Positions 61,499 through 64,000 of a stretch of DNA of 64,000 bases are shown piece by piece (position 1 is the first letter of the stretch; the number at the start of each line of letters is the position of its first letter). This DNA comes from Asaia bogorensis (GTDB lineage Bacteria; Pseudomonadota; Alphaproteobacteria; Reyranellales; Reyranellaceae): NCBI GenBank assembly GCA_945889625.1, contig CAMDCE010000001.1:231920-295919 (forward strand), read 5' to 3'. The translations under genes and the position numbers were made by a program. The notes below the pieces were generated by a model. It was not told the origin of the DNA and searched no databases. It saw only the letters and a list, made by a program, of their open reading frames with translations.

Positions 61499-62275
61499 TT
61501 ACGACGACTGGATCGATACGCGAACTTCAGTCGGTACGGTACCGTAGAGCTGCAGTAGGCGGTCGTACGTCCCCTTCAGTGAGTCGCGCTGTGCCTGCAG
61601 CGACTGAATCTGCTGGGTGAGCACCGACGCCTGCGGATCGGTCTTCATGGCGTTGATCTGCGTCTCGAGTCCAGTGAGCTGCTCCTTGAGGCTGGCCTCG
61701 TTTCTGTTGGCCGAGGCCAAAGCGGTCTGAAACTGCTCCTTGGTGATCGTGCGGCTCCCATAGTCGTCGTTCAGCTTCGCTACCTTTGCTTCCTGCTCCG
61801 CAAGGATTGTCCGGGCGGAGTTGTTGACCTGATTGTAGTGGGCGAGAGTGTTGTTCGCGCTCTGCGTGATCGCACTGGCCCGCGCCTCTGTGTTCGAATA
61901 TTCGCGAGCCCGCGCGTTCATGTACGAACCGTAACCATGGCCGACCGCTCCACCGACCGCCCCACCGACCAGTCCCCCGACCGCCACACCCATCATGACG
62001 CCAGCACCGGCATCGCCACCGGTAGCGCCGAGCAGTCCGCCGATCGCAACGCCCAAGACCGCACCGACAACGGCGCCGACCACGACGCCGACCACGGAAC
62101 TTTCAGTCGTGCGCTGTTCCTCGGTCTTGGCCCGCAGGTCCCTTTCGGCTGCGGTCAGGGTCGCCGAGTCTTCGCCGCCTGTCGTCTGGCCACAGGCGTT
62201 AAGCAACATGGCCAGAGCCGCCACAACAGCCGTCGCGCGCCAAATGGGACGCACGTTCGTTGCTGAATGGGTCAT
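61499..62275 (-). CDS. Glycine-zipper lipoprotein with C-terminal coiled coil
   Basis: LLNACGQTTGG lipobox; VVGVVVGAVVGAVLGVAIGGLLGATGGDAGAGVMMGVAVGGLVGGAVGGAVGHGYGSY glycine zipper; helical C-terminus. Confidence 0.85.
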   Translation of the reverse strand: MTHSATNVRPIWRATAVVAALAMLLNACGQTTGGEDSATLTAAERDLRAKTEEQRTTESSVVGVVVGAVVGAVLGVAIGGLLGATGGDAGAGVMMGVAVGGLVGGAVGGAVGHGYGSYMNARAREYSNTEARASAITQSANNTLAHYNQVNNSARTILAEQEAKVAKLNDDYGSRTITKEQFQTALASANRNEASLKEQLTGLETQINAMKTDPQASVLTQQIQSLQAQRDSLKGTYDRLLQLYGTVPTEVRVSIQSS

Positions 62276-62478
62276 GCAATCTCCCCCATGGCGAGCAATT
62301 CTGGCCCCTATGCTCGCCATTCCTTAATCCTACGTCAGGGCGGTGCTGTATCAACCAGTATATCGCTGTGAGCCCAAAACTCTTGGTTGTCTGCCCGACA
62401 AACCGTCCATCGCCGTCCTGCCATCCAGAATATGAGCGGCGAATCGGCCGCGTGTTTTGTCGATTTTGGGATATCTGA

Positions 62479-62571
62479 AGAGGCTGCACTGGTACGCGCC
62501 ATCTGCCGTTTGCTTTCCTGGCGCCCGACCTTGTCGAGGCGATCATCAACGGCAGGCAGCTTAAAGATTAG
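62479..62571 (+). pseudogene. Decayed serine recombinase C-terminal fragment
   Basis: Frame RGCTGTRHLPFAFLAPDLVEAIINGRQLKD*; resembles the FLAPDIVEAILDGRQP tail of large/resolvase-type serine recombinases. No upstream ORF. Confidence 0.6.
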
Positions 62572-63009
62572 GCTCCCCGACTCGTGGGTCAGGTTGCCCG
62601 CACCAGTTCACCGCGAAACTAGTACGCAGACCGCTTGGGTTGGCACTTCGATTTCTGCTCTTCTGAACGCGCGGATAGCGACCATGCACAAGCTTGAATA
62701 TTCCTACCGACGTTCCCCTGATCGTTCTTGGTCCAGCGGGCCTCATCGGACAGGAAGGTCTCGATGATCCACCGAAGATCGGCAGGCCATTGTGACGCTT
62801 GGACCGTTGCGGCAGGTCGAAGCATCCCAAAGATCCCGATCGATGATGCTGGCAGACCTTTGAGTATATCGCGCAGAGACGCGAGGTCGCCGGAGCTTAC
62901 GACGTCGGGGAACAGAGCGAAAGGACCGGCGCTCTATTGAAAGGCCAGATGGGTGCTCTAGCATGGGCAAGCAACCATCGCGCCGCGGCGCCTCTGGAGG
63001 TCATGGGCC

Positions 63010-63843
63010 ATGGAGATTTCCGGCAAGACAGCCATCGTCACCGGCGCCGCCTCCGGCATCGGCCTCGGCATCGCCACGGCATTGGCCGAAGCTGGCGCCA
63101 ACGTGGTGATGGCCGACATCGAGAAGGATGCGGTGGAGCAGGCGGCGCACCGGCTGTCCGGCACCAACAAGCAGGTGCTGCCGGTCAGGACCGACGTCAC
63201 CCGGGAGCAGTCGGTGATCGACGCGCTGGCCGAGGCGGAGCGCCGCTTCGGCAAGCTCCACATCGCCTGCAACAATGCCGGCGTGCCGATGCACGGCACG
63301 CCGCTGGCGGACGTGCCGGTGGCCGACTGGGCCTTCGTCATCGGCGTCAATGTCTGGGGCGTCATCCACGGCATCCGCCATTTCGTGCCGGCGATCCTGA
63401 AGCACGGCGAGGCCGGGCACGTCGTCAACACCGCCTCGGTCGCCGCCACGCAGAACCGCCGCGGCACCAACCAGGGGCCGTATTCGATGAGCAAGTACGC
63501 CGTGCTGTCGCTGTCGGAAGCGCTGGAGCACGAGCTCGAGGGCACCAATGTCGGCGTGACCGCACTGTGCCCCGGTCCGATCGCCACCAACCTGGCGCAA
63601 GGCGCGCGCCACCGCCCCGATCACCTGGGCGGCCCGCAGCTGCGTCCGACCGCGGAGGCGGTCATGGCGGAGCGCCTGGTGCGGACCGGCATCGACCCCA
63701 AGCTGGTCGGCGAGCGGGTGATCGATGCGATCCGCAGCAAGACCTTCTACGCCTTCGTCGGCGCCGTGCCGGCCGAGGTGATCAAGGCGCGGCACCGCCG
63801 CATCGAGGCGGAGCGCGAGACCCGCTGGGCGACGCCGTACTAG
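63010..63843 (+). CDS. SDR family oxidoreductase
   Basis: MEISGKTAIVTGAASGIGLGIATALAEAGANVVMADIEKDAVEQAAHRLSG...CNNAGVPMHGTPLADVPVADW...YSMSKYAVLSLSEALEHEL. Confidence 0.95.
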   Translation: MEISGKTAIVTGAASGIGLGIATALAEAGANVVMADIEKDAVEQAAHRLSGTNKQVLPVRTDVTREQSVIDALAEAERRFGKLHIACNNAGVPMHGTPLADVPVADWAFVIGVNVWGVIHGIRHFVPAILKHGEAGHVVNTASVAATQNRRGTNQGPYSMSKYAVLSLSEALEHELEGTNVGVTALCPGPIATNLAQGARHRPDHLGGPQLRPTAEAVMAERLVRTGIDPKLVGERVIDAIRSKTFYAFVGAVPAEVIKARHRRIEAERETRWATPY

Positions 63844-64000
63844 CTCGCGGCGCAGGTAGCCAATCCTTCCCGGCGGGTTGCTGATCCAGCGCATCGAAGC
63901 GACCCTGCGCACGGAGAACTGAGCCGCGCGTGAGGGGAGTGGCCTATCGGAGCGTGCTTTCGCGCGACGCCAGCCTGCCGCGGCACCGAAGCGGGCGAAG

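Overview
This 64 kb, GC-rich window looks like ordinary alphaproteobacterial chromosome (inference from protein families; no taxonomic search was possible). It holds about 60 supportable CDSs, mostly catabolism and transport: a Bug-type solute receptor, agmatinase-family enzyme, LysE and DMT exporters, acyl-CoA dehydrogenases, SDRs, CaiB/BaiF CoA-transferases, a two-subunit aconitase-X enzyme, PEP carboxylase, a feruloyl-CoA-synthase-like ligase, a TetR/HlyD/ABC export operon, an ArsR-methyltransferase/metF/split-metH operon, MlaA/MlaC, cysE, a RelE-type toxin-antitoxin pair, ettA, and a CrbS/CrbR-like acetate-sensing locus with a DUF4212/SSS symporter. I found no rRNA, tRNA, CRISPR array, intact prophage or intact IS. 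The most notable items are: (1) an AcnX + two CaiB + three-acyl-CoA-dehydrogenase locus whose substrate is not explained by known AcnX contexts; (2) a FUSC transporter whose canonical N-terminus lies in a different frame, implying an indel at a GTGTG; (3) two secreted paralogs sharing an exact C-x14-C-x29-C-x14-C framework with apparent internal duplication; (4) a TA operon whose -10 box sits inside the operator palindrome and points to a leaderless GTG start; (5) two inverted repeats upstream of an ArsR gene, one spanning its ATG; (6) inverted-repeat families, one flanking an MFS gene; (7) a 25-bp tandem repeat carrying the stop codons of convergent crbS/crbR; (8) a decayed serine-recombinase tail.
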